Of a stretch of DNA of 5,063 nucleotides, positions 4,621 to 5,063 are shown in pieces. The notes below the pieces were generated by a model that was not told the origin of the DNA, made no database searches, and saw nothing but the letters and a program-made list of their open reading frames with translations. The translations under genes were made by a program, and so were the position numbers. Origin of the DNA: Vulcanimicrobiota bacterium (GTDB taxonomy: Bacteria > Vulcanimicrobiota > Vulcanimicrobiia > Vulcanimicrobiales > Vulcanimicrobiaceae); contig JAFAHB010000167.1 in the NCBI GenBank assembly GCA_019237435.1, positions 1 to 5,063 on the forward strand, in the 5' to 3' direction. How positions within the stretch are numbered: the first letter of the stretch is position 1; each line of letters starts with the position of its first letter.

Positions 4621-5063
4621 TAATCCGCTAGCGTTAGCGTGACGTCGCGTTCGTGTCCCGCAGGGCCGCGGATATGCAGGCGAACCTGCGTGCCGGCTGC
4701 GGCGGAGAGCTGCATCCGTAACGCTGCGAGCGATTCTAATGAGGCCGGTGCGCCGTTGACGGAAAGAATGCTATCGCCCTTCTTCATTCCGGCGGCCGCC
4801 GCCGGCGTTCGAGCGAGAACGGACAGCACGGTATAAGTGCCGTCGCGATCGATGAGGAAAAGACCGGAGCGGTCGTAGTTGAAGGGCTGATCGAAGTTGC
4901 CGTTCTTCGCCAGCCACAGTTGCTGGTGCGCGTAATCGAAGGTCAGCGCGAAGCGGCGCCAGATCGCGCCGCCGACATTGGCGGGATTGAACGGATCGGC
5001 CAAGTCGCCCGTCGTTTGATCGGTGAAGGACGCGACGGTGTTAGGAAGTTGATAGGGCCCGAT
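4614..5063 (-). CDS. Aspartyl protease-like protein with C-terminal PDZ domain (5' part outside window)
   Basis: Only the last 149 residues are visible; the frame is open to the right edge, so the start is missing. Residues about 31-51 (GGAIWRRFALTFDYAHQQLWL) look like the C-terminal lobe of retropepsin-like proteases, where a hydrophobic G-x-x-x-L/W-x-R-F run precedes a DYA strand. The catalytic D-T/S-G motif would lie upstream and cannot be checked. A PDZ domain follows (about 67-147) with GLFL (67-70), the SPAA-like TPAAAAGM and the GMKKGDSILSVNG turn (92-104). Bacterial proteins of this build are usually exported or periplasmic and of unknown substrate. It converges on the dehydrogenase gene, and its stop codon lies in the right inverted repeat. 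An internal TTG at 5003 is not a credible start because coding similarity runs through it. Confidence 0.8.
   Translation of the reverse strand: MGPYQLPNTVASFTDQTTGDLADPFNPANVGGAIWRRFALTFDYAHQQLWLAKNGNFDQPFNYDRSGLFLIDRDGTYTVLSVLARTPAAAAGMKKGDSILSVNGAPASLESLAALRMQLSAAAGTQVRLHIRGPAGHERDVTLTLADYV

Overview
The window is a GC-rich, gene-dense piece of a bacterial chromosome. The S10 protein is clearly bacterial. The gene mix is an isolated rpsJ, a DUF5654-like membrane protein, HIT-like proteins, a split chromate-type transporter, a glutaryl-CoA dehydrogenase and a retropepsin/PDZ protein. This suits an aerobic, environmental, possibly uncultivated lineage. An Eremiobacterota-like source is only a weak guess, because nothing in the sequence fixes the taxon.

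Layout, left to right. Positions 1-146 hold no gene. They carry one copy of an intergenic repeat (2-68) and the rpsJ leader. rpsJ (147-455) is followed by a strong intrinsic terminator (480-515). Directly after it, with its Shine-Dalgarno a few bases past the T-tract, comes a small two-helix membrane protein (529-795). Convergent to it is a HIT-like gene (797-1228, minus) whose histidine-triad residues are replaced. It diverges from a tight five-gene plus-strand operon (1293-4445): an intact HIT protein, two overlapping short-chain CHR genes (chromate-transporter type), an SRPBCC-fold protein and a glutaryl-CoA dehydrogenase. Genes in this operon overlap by 11 and 17 bases, then are separated by 14 and 17 bases. 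The minus-strand gene at the right edge (4614-5063, incomplete) is the C-terminal part of an aspartyl protease-like protein with a PDZ domain.

The least ordinary part is the 168-base gap between the convergent glutaryl-CoA dehydrogenase and PDZ genes. It is filled by a 175-base palindromic element (4446-4620). Its arms are 29 bases with 27 pairs, it is flanked on both sides by TAA, and it has a GC-rich core. Sixty-six bases of that core recur in inverted orientation at the left end of the window upstream of rpsJ, with 64 identities over 67 columns. The element's right arm supplies the stop codon of the PDZ gene. It looks like a dispersed, possibly MITE-like or structured-RNA repeat family of this genome.

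The glutaryl-CoA dehydrogenase points to lysine/tryptophan/glutarate or aromatic degradation. The CHR pair suggests anion transport. No evidence here shows that the operon's genes share one pathway; the link is their co-transcription.
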